Assembly (NCBI GenBank): GCA_022376515.1
Contig: WTXI01000004.1
Location: 1,178,001 to 1,242,000 of the forward strand
Source of the DNA: Lactifluus volemus
Lineage: Eukaryota > Basidiomycota > Agaricomycetes > Russulales > Russulaceae
Reading direction: 5' to 3'
DNA length: 64,000 nt
Numbering within the stretch: position 1 is the stretch's first letter; the number at the start of each line of letters is the position of its first letter. Below are positions 23,580-35,056 of the stretch, piece by piece. A program made the position numbers and the translations under genes. The notes below the pieces were generated by a model, which was not told where the DNA came from, did not search any database, and was given only the letters and a program-made list of their open reading frames with translations.

Positions 23580-24011
23580 ACTTCTGTCGAACTTGAACCC
23601 GCACCACGATCGCAATCAAACGAGCTACAGACTAAGCCGCTGAACAAGGCGTGCGACATCGATTTCGATCTCAATTCACCCTCCCTGAATGTGGACTGGT
23701 CGCATCTGGCACAAACCCCAGGGCCAGAGCCAAGACCACTCACAACAGCGTCTGAAGTGGGAGGCGGCCTAGGGTCGGTCTTCCGAATTGCGTTCGTGGT
23801 CTGGGACATCCTAGCTCCTTATCACCCCCACCCTTTGGTCGATTCCTATCTCATTCTATCCTGCTCCTGTTGGCTTCGTCGGCCTCCTAGCTTTCTTCCC
23901 ATCGTCACTCCATCCTGTCTAGTGATCGTATTCAGGCCCTCGGGCGTTGGGATTTCTTTTACTTTCGTAGATTTTCATCGGAGAGTATCCCTTTTTCCAA
24001 CCCCGAATTGA
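23580..24011 (+). CDS. Unrecognised open frame conserved in three units
   Basis: A plus-strand frame is open from an AG at 23,579 to a stop at 24,011. Its first third is hydrophilic and protein-like (ACDIDFDLNSPSLNVDWSHL); the rest is low-complexity. The same segment recurs at about 27.98-28.2 kb and 33.31-33.5 kb, where small indels break the frame. No start codon is obvious; it could be an exon following the CTTAG acceptor. Function unknown. It might also be a relic of a gene captured when the unit was amplified. Confidence 0.3.
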   Translation, partial: TSVELEPAPRSQSNELQTKPLNKACDIDFDLNSPSLNVDWSHLAQTPGPEPRPLTTASEVGGGLGSVFRIAFVVWDILAPYHPHPLVDSYLILSCSCWLRRPPSFLPIVTPSCLVIVFRPSGVGISFTFVDFHRRVSLFPTPN

Positions 24012-24899
24012 CACCCCATGCCACCCACACACTCATGGTCCTGCGCGTGCTGCGCTTGCATGAGCGTGCTCCTCATTCTTCTCGTTCACCTCCACCCTCC
24101 GGCCCTCTTTCGATCGAAGGAACTCTCCACATGTTGGTTGTGTCGCCTTGCCACTGCAAATGCGAAGCGATTATTTAGGTGACCGTTCAGGCACGGCCCC
24201 GAGCCTCTCCCCACCACCCGTCACTGACATTTGCGCTTGAGTCATTATATTGAGCCGACTGGCCGTATCATAGTCGTCTTTGATATCTCCTGTGTTTATC
24301 TTTCACTTTACTCCCCTTAATGCCCTGCCAGAACTCACCTGCGTCTCATTTCACTCACTGCCACAGTATAACATGTCAAATCTCTGACTCGTCAGTCCAT
24401 CGGTGGTATCCTGGCACTAGGCTGTGAGAATCACAATGTACAGTGTAAGGTCAGCTCTGCCCTTACCTTCGAGATTATACTCGGGAAATGAAGGCGTTCT
24501 GATGATATCTGGAGCATACCTATTTATACGTATCAATGATCAATGGGACTGCGTTGACTACTTGTAGATTATTCTGTGTTCTGACTCTCGACATTTCATC
24601 TCCATATCTCGAGCAGCTGTGAATCTTTGTATTTAGGACTTGGAGATGCGCAGCAGTGTGGCAGCGACGTGTCACCAACTGTTCTCTTCCCCCTTATTTA
24701 TGGCATTCGCCTGAGGGTGCGTGTACAAATCTACTGGCCGTCTGTTGCTTACCTCAGGAATGTCTCCGACGGCTTCGGAGGGCAAAATAGCTTTTCCTCC
24801 TCTGCACTCACACAAAATCTTTCTCACACGAGGAAAATGGATTGTGACAACATGAAGCGTGTATTTTTTCTTATTAAATATTCGGAAGTCTCTTTTCAC

Positions 24900-25237
24900 T
24901 CTCGCCCACACAATCTGTAATGTGCAACTCGGATGATAATCCACCTCTCCTACGTGCGTGTTCGTTGGTCTCAGGAAGGCAGACATTGATATTTCTCCTA
25001 AAAAGAAGCTTCCTGAGCCAAAAGGATTGAACAAGCTTGAGGGAATTACCATCAAGGTCACGGAGAGTTCGTTTCGGGGTTTTTACTTACCAGTCCCACT
25101 ATGGGACCTGTATCTGTAGTGCGTTTAGTTCATCGACCTTCAACACAATACTAGACGAACGCACCTTCGGAGGGATTCGGAAGAGCAAAAGCAAGAGTGG
25201 TAAAGAAGAGAGTGAGGACAGTTTTCAAAAGCATCAT
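24900..25237 (-). pseudogene. Small secreted protein copy, unit 5, disrupted
   Basis: Exon 1 (25,165-25,237) is intact: MMLLKTVLTLFFTTLAFA, signal peptide, then LPNPSEG, phase 1, GTGCGT donor. The second exon retains LMVIPSSLFNPFGSGSFFLG and the following core in one frame (24,672-25,061). None of the acceptors near 25.1 kb joins exon 1 to it without meeting a stop. It appears recently inactivated by a small indel, unless a further intron (a GTAAGT lies at about 25.08 kb) restores it. Confidence 0.45.
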
Positions 25238-25332
25238 GGTCGTCACACTGCCGCAGCACTGGAAATAGTGGAAGAAGGTAGAACGTTCAAGAGGCGAAGT
25301 CGTTGGTCAGACAGTGAGGGGAAAGGGCTGGC

Positions 25333-25338
25333 TTTATA
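25333..25338 (-). promoter_or_regulatory. TATA box of unit 5 gene
   Basis: Minus strand TATAAA about 95 bases before the ATG at 25,237, inside a block conserved among units 4 to 7. Confidence 0.45.
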
Positions 25339-25559
25339 CCGCTGACGACTTGGGTAGAGTTTTGTGCCAATATCGGTAGTGATGTCTGGTTAACTGTAGC
25401 ACCTCGGTCTCGGAATTGATTCCGTTACCACCAGTAATTACGCAGTAGCTTCCAACGGGCACAGAATAAGGTATACGATTCTGAAGGTGCTGGTGACTAT
25501 CAGCCGAGCATCAGCCTATCAGAGGCGGATGCGATAGCTCGGACGTTCGAATAGCCACC

Positions 25560-26310
25560 GCCGGGGGATTTTTTCTTATAATAAATCCGATTTTTATACC
25601 GCCGCGAGCTACAGACTCGGATGACGTGCTTACGTGTTTACGTAACAGTTATATGCGATGTGGGTTGTGAATCTCTTTATACTTATACAAGGTGAGTGAT
25701 GTGGGGCCCAAAAACTCTCCCTGGGCCCGTGGGACGTGATCGCGTGATCTTACGGGGGGAGATGTTCGTCTCCTCGATAGACCTGGTAAGGGCTTTGCCG
25801 CCGTCCTTTATTCCAAATGTAATGTTGACAAGAATGAGGTGTCGTTGTCGGGTGACCTGGAAGATAGGACAGCGCGTCCAATTATGACGTGGATGATGGA
25901 GCTCTTTAGCGGCACAAGGCCACATTAGTAGCACCCATGTGAGTCCTATGCACAGGGCTGTCGGTGCAATTCGTTGTACTCACCCGTAAGTAAACGCACG
26001 TTCTGGATACCAGTGCTGAAAAAGTGGCCGGGGAGGAAGTTCCCAAATCCTTGCATGAATTCTGGAGGGTGGGGGTAGGGTGACGAAGGACTCGGTATGC
26101 AGGGCTGTCGTGAGGATCACTAGCCAGACTTGCCCCCAATAGGTGATGGCTTGGCGTCAGGCAAGGTCCTGAAGGGTTGCAGAGGGCTGCGGCTGCGGGC
26201 CGTGAGGTCGTCCGAGTCTAAGGCCATGCGGAGGTTGCCGCCTCGTGAGCAACAATCGGCCCGCTTCAGCGGGCTGTGACCGTGACCTGGACCTGGACCG
26301 ACTAGGCGAG
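25560..26310. other. Unit 5 segment without counterpart in sister units
   Basis: Between blocks that match units 4, 6 and 7 lies about 750 bases of unrelated, GC-richer sequence. Frames at 25,683-25,934 (minus) and 25,696-25,887 (plus) are short and unrecognised. There is no poly(A) and no obvious terminal repeats, so an insertion is suspected but not shown. Confidence 0.35.
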
Positions 26311-27001
26311 GAGTGCACACTGCAAATTCAAGGATACAGAGTCAGAACCGCAGGAAATTTGAGAACGAACGTGGACCGAGGCCCAGACAGCTGGCTCGAG
26401 CAAACCGAAACTGGACCGAATTTCAGCGCTTTCGTTACTGTCATTGTGCGATTCTGAGAAATGGAAACTTGTTGTTGTGGATATGAAATTTTTGCAGACG
26501 AAAGGCCTTCCATTATGTCACATTCGTGTGGGCCCGTGGAGATTACTAGTAAGGATCAACTGCGATGCGCATTCAACTCGCGTGCGCACTGCGAGGACGG
26601 AGACCGCTTGAAAATATTTCGCGTCAAAGTGTGACATAAGAACTGAAAACAAAGGATAGAAATTGAGCTTGCCAGTTGTGAGGCAGGAGTGAAGCCAGAA
26701 GGCCAGACTAGGGCGTTACGAAAGTCTAGTAGAGCTTGTTGACCCTTTGACTCGGACCGCCACTGGTACTGGCAGTCTTGTGGTGAATATGTGCAGAAAA
26801 TGTCAAGTACGCCTCTGTGCGCATCGCTGATTCTCCGAGTATATCACAATGATTGACTTACGGACCCTCCGCTAGATAGAGTCATTTGGCGTTCGTTGAT
26901 TCTTTTCCAAATCTAGGTGGATCGCACATGTGGATCTGTGTGGCTTCCGGCCCGAAAGAGCCTGACTCGCACAAATCAAAAAAACAGAGTCATGTTTCAG
27001 G

Positions 27002-27862
27002 GGGGGGGCCCTTGAACCCGAACCACCACCATGGCGGGTTTTTCCTACACCAGGCAAGGGTGAGCGTCACACCGCTCTCGCACACCACGACCCCCTAACA
27101 CACACACCATAATATCATAAACCCTGTTAACTATGAGGTGTTGAGACTTGGAGAGCCCAACAAACGGTATAATGTATGAACCATACCCACCAACCTGCAT
27201 GCCACTCAATCACAGCACAAGATGTCACTACAGTACCACTTGCTAGTACTGTACTACCTACTACAAAGCACTACCTAGCATAAGCAACTACAAGACATCC
27301 TAAAATCTCAATGCCACTGCCACCGTGACCTACACTACAATTACGGGCACCAACAAAACAACTGATGCGTCCCAATCCCCGGCCCGGAGCCCGGGCCAGC
27401 CACACGCACCAACCCGCACCACTGGCAACCTGCCCACAATGAAGAATCTGTGCACCTACCTGCACCATAAGCCACCAAACCGACCACTGAACTAAAAACA
27501 TGAAGAATTACGGCTAAAATCAAACAAAATAAGAAGTTCACCATGACAATATCCCGCACCTGGGATCTCATCCTAAGACAGCATGGGGATCCCCCATACA
27601 ACTGGCTCTACAATCGTGAGGTTTTAGTGGGTAGGAGGCCATGATAGCTGACCCCAGGTGAAGTGGCCTGAGTCCCACACTATCCCCTTCCAGGGATGTG
27701 CGTAAATGCATTTTCGTCCTCTCCCCGGTCCACCGGCCCGGCTCCAGCGCGCTAAGATAAGCTGATGGTAAATCTCCTGACACTTAGCACTTTATTTAGG
27801 TAGTTAGCGTCTTAGTTAACTCCCAAATAAAAAGCGCTTTCCAAAAAAAAAAAAAAAAAAAA
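27002..27862 (+). mobile_element. 5'-truncated LINE-related element
   Basis: The 16-bp duplication AGAGTCATGTTTCAGG flanks the element at 26,986-27,001 and 27,863-27,878, and it ends in about 20 A. Its last 230 bases share landmarks with the 3' UTR of the 12.4-15.5 kb LINE: GAGGTTTTAGTGGGTAG, CCTGAGTCCCACACTA, and GTGCGTAAA followed by CATTTT. The two are therefore related elements, though not copies of one another. The upstream 600 bases have many stops on the plus strand and no recognised domain, so this may be a non-coding LINE-mobilised (SINE-like) element or a decayed ORF end. Confidence 0.8.
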
Positions 27863-28993
27863 AGAGTCATGTTTCAGGTTTTTTTTTCCCTGGCACGACG
27901 AGTCCGGTTCACATCAATGTAGTACGTCGGGACACTCCAAGTTTGCCGCTCCCGTGGCATATCTACCAACGCCTCTATGACTTAGACTTCCCTGGAACCC
28001 GCACTACGATCACAAGTAAACGAGCTACAGACAAGCCGCTGAACACGCGACATCGAGTTCGGTCTCAATTCGCCCTCCTGCAATTCACCCTCCCTGGATG
28101 TGGACTGGCGGAATCTGGCACAAACCCCAGGGTCAGAGCCACGACCACTTGCAATAGCGTCTGAAGTGGGAGGCGGCCGAGGGTCGGTCCTCCGAGTGCG
28201 TGCATGCGTGCGTGGTCTTCGTTTCTTGCACCACGGGACATCCTAGCCCCTTATCACCCTCACTCTTTTGTATGTTCCTATCCTGCTCCTGTTGGCATCG
28301 TCGACCTCCTAGTTTCTTCCTATAGTCACTCGAGGTCACTTCCATTCTAGCTGTGCCTGTCTCGTGATCGCATCCAGGCCCTCGGGGCGTTGGGTTTTCT
28401 TTAATTCGCAGATTTACATCGCAGAGTGCTCCACTTTCCAACCTCCCATGTCACCCACTGGCACACAGGCTTATGATCCTGCGCGTGCTGCATCAGCATG
28501 CTCCTCTTTTATCTCGACCCACTTTCGATTGAACAAGCTATCCACACGCTATTTATCTTGGTTGTATCGCCTTGCCCCTGGGAATACAAAGTGACTATTT
28601 GATCACTGTTTGTGCACGCTCTGCTTGCCGTCCTGCCCATAATTCTGGCGTTTGCGCTTGAGCCATTATATTGAGGACTGTCGAGTAGCCGCATCATAGC
28701 CACTTTATTAATAATGTCTTCCGTATCTATCTTCCACTCCCTTTCCCATCATGCTCTACCAGATCTCACCCGCGTCACATCTCGCTCACACCCACGGCAT
28801 AACATGTCCGAGCCAAATCCTGAATCATCAGCCCCTCGGAGGTAACCTGGAACTAGGCTGTGAGCATCACGATGTACAGTGTAAGGCCAGCTCGGCCGCT
28901 ACCTCGAAAAATTTGCTCGGGGGATGGAGACGTTCTGGTGGTATCTGGAGCACACCTGTCTAGACGTATTAGTGGTCAATAGAATGACTACTT

Positions 28994-30302
28994 AGCGGCG
29001 CCTTCCGTACTACACCTACTGCCCTGCTTCACCATTTACTTAGCATCCCACCTGTACGATACACCCTACTTAAACTCAGGACCCAGTACATCACCCGCCT
29101 CTCATCACTTCCCCCATCCTCCCCTCTATTCACATCGGTCTGGTCCAACCCCATCTCACGATGGCGTCTCACCTTCCTTCCCCTTACGAACCTCTGGTCT
29201 TTAGTCAAATCCAGAACTCCCCCGCTCTTTCCTTTCTCGTACCCCTCCCTCCCGTACTCACCCACCTGGTCACACCAGGGCTTCACTTCCTATGCTTCCT
29301 CCCCTAAAGAGGTGCACTCTCTCACTTGCTCCCTCCTCGCTAATCCCCCCCTCTTGCCCATTGCCTTTACCTTCGATCCCTTCCTATCCCAACCCCTGAC
29401 TCTTATGGACATGCCTTCTTACTTTACAGTGGGGAGAGGTTGCTGCAGTCGGGGGTGTCAGTAGACGCGGACCGGAGATGGTCGCTCCTCAAGGCCCTTT
29501 CGCAGGGTCTCAATTTTTTCCTATCGCTCCCTTCGGGGGCTTTCTTTATATTCTCTTACCGAACAAGTTGATACTACCTTGTCTCATGAACACTTCTTCT
29601 AAGTCCCCTTTTCTTTCTTTCGCTTCTTACTTTACTTCTTCTCTTTCCTCCTTCCTAGACCCTTCCCCAGCGCGCGCCGTCGAGCTACGGCTCTTCAAGG
29701 AGTCTTGGGCTTGTGTCCCTGGGTCGGAGGAACTCAATCGCCTCCTTCGAGAATTGCAACCTATCTTGGTGGTTGAACCCCCAGTCCCCCCCTCTAACCT
29801 CGCTTTCGACCTATGGGGGAAAGAGCTCGCCTCTGGGGAGCTCCCCCGCACGCCGGGCCACAAGGCCTGGCGGGCGTGCCCTAACACCCCGTCGAACCGA
29901 CCTCCACCATTTGTTCAGGGGCTACTCTCCCACAAAAATCGACACCTCTTCACGTCTGGACTGCAAATCCTCAGTCAACACGCCTTCTTCGCGGACTACA
30001 GCGACCAATTCCGACCACTAGCCGGTGACAACACTTTCTGCCCCTGCAACGACGTCCCCTTCACACCCACACTCTCACCACTTCACTCAGGCCCACCCAC
30101 ACCGGCCCCCATTCACCACTACTCCATCAACCACGTCCTCTTTGACTGCCGCCTCCACTCTGACCACCGCGCCTCCACTATAGAGGGATTCTCCTCACAG
30201 TACCTCTTCTCTACTGAAGCAGGTGGCCGACGTCTAGCCCAATTCCTACTCCTCTCACAACAAGGCCTTCGGCCACTCCCACCCCGCCCTGACCCCCCTT
30301 GA
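28994..30302 (+). pseudogene. LINE ORF2 C-terminal part with frameshifts
   Basis: The first frame (28,994 to a TAG at 29,462-29,464) contains GAFRTTPTALLHHLLSIPPV, the post-RT 'GA.RTTPT..L..LLG.PP' signature of LINE polymerases. It then has MDMPSYFTVGRG, where RNase H families have a 'YFTDGSG'-like start, so the first catalytic Asp seems lost. The remainder continues in another frame (29,478-30,302). That part contains HLFTSGLQILSQHAFF and then CPCNDVPF followed by SINHVLFDC, the C-terminal zinc-finger-like CCHC end. At least one, probably two, frameshifts separate these parts. Non-functional. Confidence 0.8.
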
Positions 30303-30493
30303 ATGATTCCGGCCTTGGCCGCGCTCCCTCCTTTCTAGCCTCCTCCTATTATACTCCTTCTTTCTCCCCTTATCATTTATCTTGTTTCCTTACTTGTGTC
30401 TCCGATTGGATAGTACCTTGTACAGAGTAACTTAGTCTTGTCGCAATATACGCGGGGACTATAAACCCCAATTCAAAAAAAAAAAAAAAAAAA
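28994..30493 (+). mobile_element. 5'-truncated LINE, second family
   Basis: The duplication AATAGAATGACTACTT occurs at 28,978-28,993 and 30,494-30,509, and the element ends in a poly(A) run. The matching empty site is visible in the next unit at about 34.30 kb. The element begins inside ORF2, just after the RT core. Its 3' UTR is unlike the other two large insertions, so a different LINE family is involved. Confidence 0.92.
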
Positions 30494-30854
30494 AATAGAA
30501 TGACTACTTGAAGATTATTCTGTGTCCTAGATCTGATTCTCCACATTTCATCTCCATATCTCGAGCAGCTGCGAATCTTTGTATTTAGGACCCGGAAATG
30601 CGCAGCAGTGTGGCAGCGACGTGTCGCTAGCTGTTCTCTTCCCTCTTTATTTATGACATTCGCATGTACGCTCCAAGGCTCGTCAAGAGATCCGTGCGCA
30701 AATCTACCGGCCATGTGTTACTTACTGTCTCAGATGGCAAAGATAGATTTTCCTCGTCTGCACTCGCACAAAATCAATCTCCCATAAAGCAAAGACAGGT
30801 GTTGTGACAACACGAAACATGTATTCTTTTATTATTAAAAGTTCGGAGCTCTTT

Positions 30855-31209
30855 TCACTCTCGCCCACAATGTCTCCAATGAACAACTCGGACAATCCCG
30901 TATCCTACATGCGCGTTGGTTGTTCTCAGGAAGGCAGTCATTGATATTTCTCCTAGAGTGAAGCTTCTTGAGCCAACAGGATTGAACAAGCTTGAGGTAA
31001 TTACCATCAGTGGTGTATTACTTCTTGTCGTCACCCTTCGAGCTCGTGGTAGCCTGTATCGGTCCCATCGCCGGTACCTACGTGCATTGCATTTAGTTAG
31101 TTCATTGAACTTCTTCATAATACTAGAATAACGCACCTCCATATTCCAGGGGGAAAGCAAAAACAAGAGTCGCAAAGAGGAGAGTGAGGACAGTTTTCAA
31201 AAGTATCAT
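30855..31209 (-). CDS. Small secreted protein copy, unit 6
   Basis: Exon 1 (31,137-31,209) encodes MILLKTVLTLLFATLVFA, a signal peptide, then FPLEYG, phase 1, GTGCGT donor. Using the acceptor CACGAG, exon 2 (30,855-31,042) gives RRVTTRSNTPLMVITSSLF and the family core SRSFTLGEISMTAFLRTTN, about 86 residues in total. The C-terminus departs from the DYPSFIADF end of the 21.6 kb copy through a small indel, ending HWRHCGRE. It could still yield a protein. The acceptor is non-canonical in context, so the model is tentative. Unit sequence upstream carries the usual TATA box. Confidence 0.45.
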
Positions 31210-31312
31210 GGTTGTTGCACTACTGGAAATAGCTTGAAGTCAAGCTAGGAGAAGAGGATAAAATGTTCAAGAGGCGAAGACGTAGGTCAGACAGTGAGGG
31301 GAAAGTGCTAGC

Positions 31313-31318
31313 TTTATA
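31313..31318 (-). promoter_or_regulatory. TATA box of unit 6 gene
   Basis: Minus strand TATAAA about 105 bases before the ATG at 31,209, inside the conserved promoter block. Confidence 0.45.
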
Positions 31319-31429
31319 CCGCTGACGACGCAGGCGGAGTTCTGAGCCAATATCGGTAGAGATGTCTCGTTAACTGCAGCGCCTCGGTCTCGGAGTTGCC
31401 AGCTAGTACTTGTCCTAGCCGTAATATAG

Positions 31430-32020
31430 GTATTGAGCAAGGCTTCATGAAAACCCCCAGCTGCTCATCTTGAATAGCGTAGCAATAATTGAAGTACATG
31501 ACCCTAGTGATCGGCAAATGGTAACACCCAATAAAACGCCACATCATCGTAGACGTTCCCTCGTCGGCTAAAATGATGCAGCTGGCGAGCCCCACTGGCA
31601 TTATTTTGTCAGATTATCTCCGGTTTCACCTTGATTGTTTTCAACTTGGTACTTCATAAATGTCCTTATCAATAAATTGTTCATTTCTTGGCTAAAATTC
31701 AGCTAGTGAATGCTATTCAATTGGTGTACCAAATTTGTTAACTCAAGGCTAAACGGGTGTAAATACGTCATATCTCAGCAGTGGCGGCGGCATCTTCGAG
31801 CGCCCACGCCACATCTCCGTGCACGGTCCCTGCATGGCCAATCGTCTCCACGTTGACGACGAGCTTTCTCGCTTGGCCTGCTCACGCCGGACAGCAGCCT
31901 CACGACGATCTGCGCGCTCGTTGACGGTCGCCCAGTCCCGTTCTCAGGCTACGTTCTCGACAATCCTTTCGGATTTAGCCGAGCACCCTTCGATCATCTA
32001 AATGAGTCGCCGCAATTGAA
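31430..32020. other. Unit 6 segment without counterpart in sister units
   Basis: The unit 7 sequence (GTACTTGTCCCAGCCGTAATAT at about 35.15 kb) is matched at about 31.41 kb and then interrupted by about 600 unrelated bases before homology resumes. There is no poly(A). AT-rich sequence is followed by a GC-rich part at 31.78-32.0 kb. No domain was recognised, and a non-LINE insertion is possible. Confidence 0.35.
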
Positions 32021-34599
32021 TCCTGTAACCTCGCTCGTGTATGTCACGTCCTGTTCAGCAATACGAGTGCTTACTGTAGGTCTTGCACCCGGATAAGTGA
32101 TGCGAAAGCTGTCGGGACTGCATATTGCGTGCATTATGGACTCGGAGAGCCTTGAGCGTCTCTTCGGTTGAAGCGGCCACCACCGTGTTTGCATTCGGAG
32201 ATGATGACCGCAGATCATATTGACGTTTCAACAAGATCGACTGCATTCCAAATTCGGCTGTCCGAATCGTTATTAACAATGAAGACGGGGATCCACTGGC
32301 ATAACTCAAGGGCATGTACCATTCAGGACATAGCTCACCACTCAAAAAATTTCAGGCCCAATTTCGATGACCCTCACTGCAGGCTCAGCCCTCTCGAAAT
32401 TACAGGCCCAGGCAGACTGAGACCCGGCCCTGCTCGTTCTATGTAGAAAATGAGAATTACAATGAACTACTAGTCAAGGCTCACGTCATAGATGATGTCA
32501 AGTGATGACAGACAGAGCCAGCCAACCCACGGCTGTCAAATGCTCCTTGGATTCGACACGGCGCGAAATGGATGCTTCTGTGTTAATGTAGAACAGCCAT
32601 ATACTTGCCTTATAAATATTTTCTCGAACCCTACGTCGTTCCCTTCGTACTCACCCACCGCTAGGCGAGGCAATTTTCAGAGCTGCACACTGCGGATTCA
32701 AGGATACAGAGTTTGAACCGCAGGAAATTTGAGAGAACGAGCGTGAACCGGGGCCCGGACAGCCGGCTCCGGTACAAACCCAAAACTGGACCGTAAATCA
32801 GCAATGTCATTATGCGATTCTGAGAAATGGCAACTTGCTGTTAAACTTAAACTTTCTCGGGAAAAAGGCCTTCCATTGTGTCCAGATTCGTGTGGGCCGG
32901 TGGAGATACTAGTAAGGATCAACTGCGATGCGCATACAACTCGCGTGCGTAGTACCTGCGAGGACGGAGAACCGCTTGAAAATATTTCCCATCAAACGTG
33001 TGAGGTAAGAACTGAAAAACAAAGTGAGCTTGCCAGTTGTGAAACCAGAAGGCCAGAATAGGGCGGTGAATATGTGCAGAAAATGTCAAGTACGCCTCTG
33101 CGCGCATCGCTGATTCTCCTAGTATCTCACAACGGACCTGCTAGATAGAGTCATTTGGCGTTCATTGTTTCTTTTCCAAATCTAGGTGGATCGATCATGT
33201 GGATCTGTGCAGCTTCCGGCACGAAAGAGCCTGACTCGGGGGTCGCACCAGTCATGTTTCATGTTTTGTACGAGTCTGCCGCTCCGTCCACATCGATGTC
33301 CTCTATTACTTAAGCTTCCTTGGAACCCGCACCACGATCGCAAGCAAACGAGCTACAGACAAGCCGCTGAGCAAGGCGTGCGACATCGAGTTTGATCTCA
33401 ATTCACCCTCCCTGAATGTAGACTGGCGTCACCTGGCACAAACCCGGGCCAGAGCCATGACCACTTGCAATATCGTCTGAGTGAGAGGCGGCCTTCGAGT
33501 GAGTGCGTGAGTGGTGTTCATTTCTTGCACCACGGGACATCCTAGCCCCTTATCACCCTCACCCTTTGCTTCATTCCTATCATCTCGTTATATCCTGTTC
33601 CTGTTGGCCTCGTAGCCCCCAGCTTTCTTCCCATCGTCATTCGAGGTCACTTCCATTCTGGCTGTGCCTGACTCGTTATCGTATCCAGGCCCTCGGGTGT
33701 TGAGATTTCTTTGCTTCGTAGATTTACGTCGCAGAGTACTCCACTTTCCAACCCCCCATGCCACCCACTGGCACACACTTTCATGATCCTACGCGTGCCG
33801 CATCAGCATGCTCCTCTTTCATCTCATTCACCTCTACCTGCTGGCACTCTTTCGATTGAACAAGCTCTCCACACGCCATTTATCTTGGTTGCATCGCCTT
33901 GCCCCTGCGAATACGAAGCGACTATTTTGGTCACTGTTTGTGCACGGCCCGGGGCCTCTGCTCGCCGCGCTACCCATCATTCTGGTGTCTGCGCTTGAGC
34001 CATTATATTGAGGATGGCCAACTAGCCGCATCATAGTCACCTTAAAATATTCTGTATTTATCTTTCACATGCTCTGCCAAGACTCAGCCGCGTAACATCT
34101 CGCTCACAGCCACGACATAACACGTCCGAGCCAAATTTTGTATCATCAGCCCATCGGTGGTAACCAGGCACTAGGCTGTGAGTATCACAATGAACAGTGC
34201 AAGGAAGGCCAGCTCGGCCACTACCTTCGAAAATTTGCTCGGGGGATGGGGACATTCTGATGACATCTGGAGCACACCCGTACAGACGTATTAGTGGTCA
34301 ATAGAATGACTACTTGTAGTTTAGGACCCGAGCGCAGGAGTGTGGCAGCGACGTGTCGCCAACTGTTCTCTTCCCTATTTATTTATGACATTTGCCTGTA
34401 CGCTCCAGGGTTCGTCAAGGGGTCCGTGTGCAGATCTATCGACTATTTGTCATTTACCTTAGGAATGTCCCTAGCAACCTCAGAGGGTAAAGATAGATTT
34501 TCTTTGTCTGCACTCACACAAATACAATCTCCCACAAGGCAAAGATATGTATTGTGACAACAAGAAACGTGTATTCGTTTATTATTAAAATTTCGGAGG

Positions 34600-34959
34600 T
34601 CTTCTCACTCTTGCCCACAAACTCTGCATGAGCGACATAATCCACCTATCCTACATGCCGTTGGTTGTTCTCAGGAAAGCAGTCATTGATATTTCTCCTA
34701 TAGTGAAGCTTCTTGAGCCAACAGTATTAAACAAGCTTGAGGGAATTACCATCAGTGGTGTATTACTCCTTGTTGGTACGTGCCAACCTGAGGAAGGCTC
34801 CTCAGTTTACATCTGGTTCTCTTTAGTGCGTTTAGTTCATCGAACTTCTTCAACAAAATACTAGGATAACGCACCTGTTCAGCCATTCGTCACCGTAAAG
34901 TGGGTGAGCAAAACAAGAGTCGCAAAGAAGAGAGTGAGGACGGTTTTCAAAAGTATCAT
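34600..34959 (-). pseudogene. Small secreted protein copy, unit 7, stop in exon 1
   Basis: Exon 1 (34,875-34,959) begins MILLKTVLTLFFATLV, but the signal peptide then reads into a TGA just before the GTGCGT donor. One extra T in the run near 34.91 kb would restore a typical sequence. Exon 2 still shows TPLMVIPSSLF and SRSFTIGEISMTAFLRTTN in one frame. The copy looks freshly broken, or miscalled in a homopolymer. Confidence 0.5.
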
Positions 34960-35050
34960 GGTTGTCATACTGTGAATAAGTCAAGCTGGGAGAAGAGGAT
35001 ATAACGTTCAAGAGGCGAAGACGCTGGTCAGACAGTCAGGGATAGCTGGC

Positions 35051-35056
35051 TTTATA
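35051..35056 (-). promoter_or_regulatory. TATA box of unit 7 gene
   Basis: Minus strand TATAAA about 95 bases before the ATG at 34,959, at the conserved position. Confidence 0.45.

Noticed and set aside
29627..29887. Minus-strand frame within the 29-30 kb insertion
   Set aside because: It opposes the LINE ORF2 fragment, whose motifs are on the plus strand.
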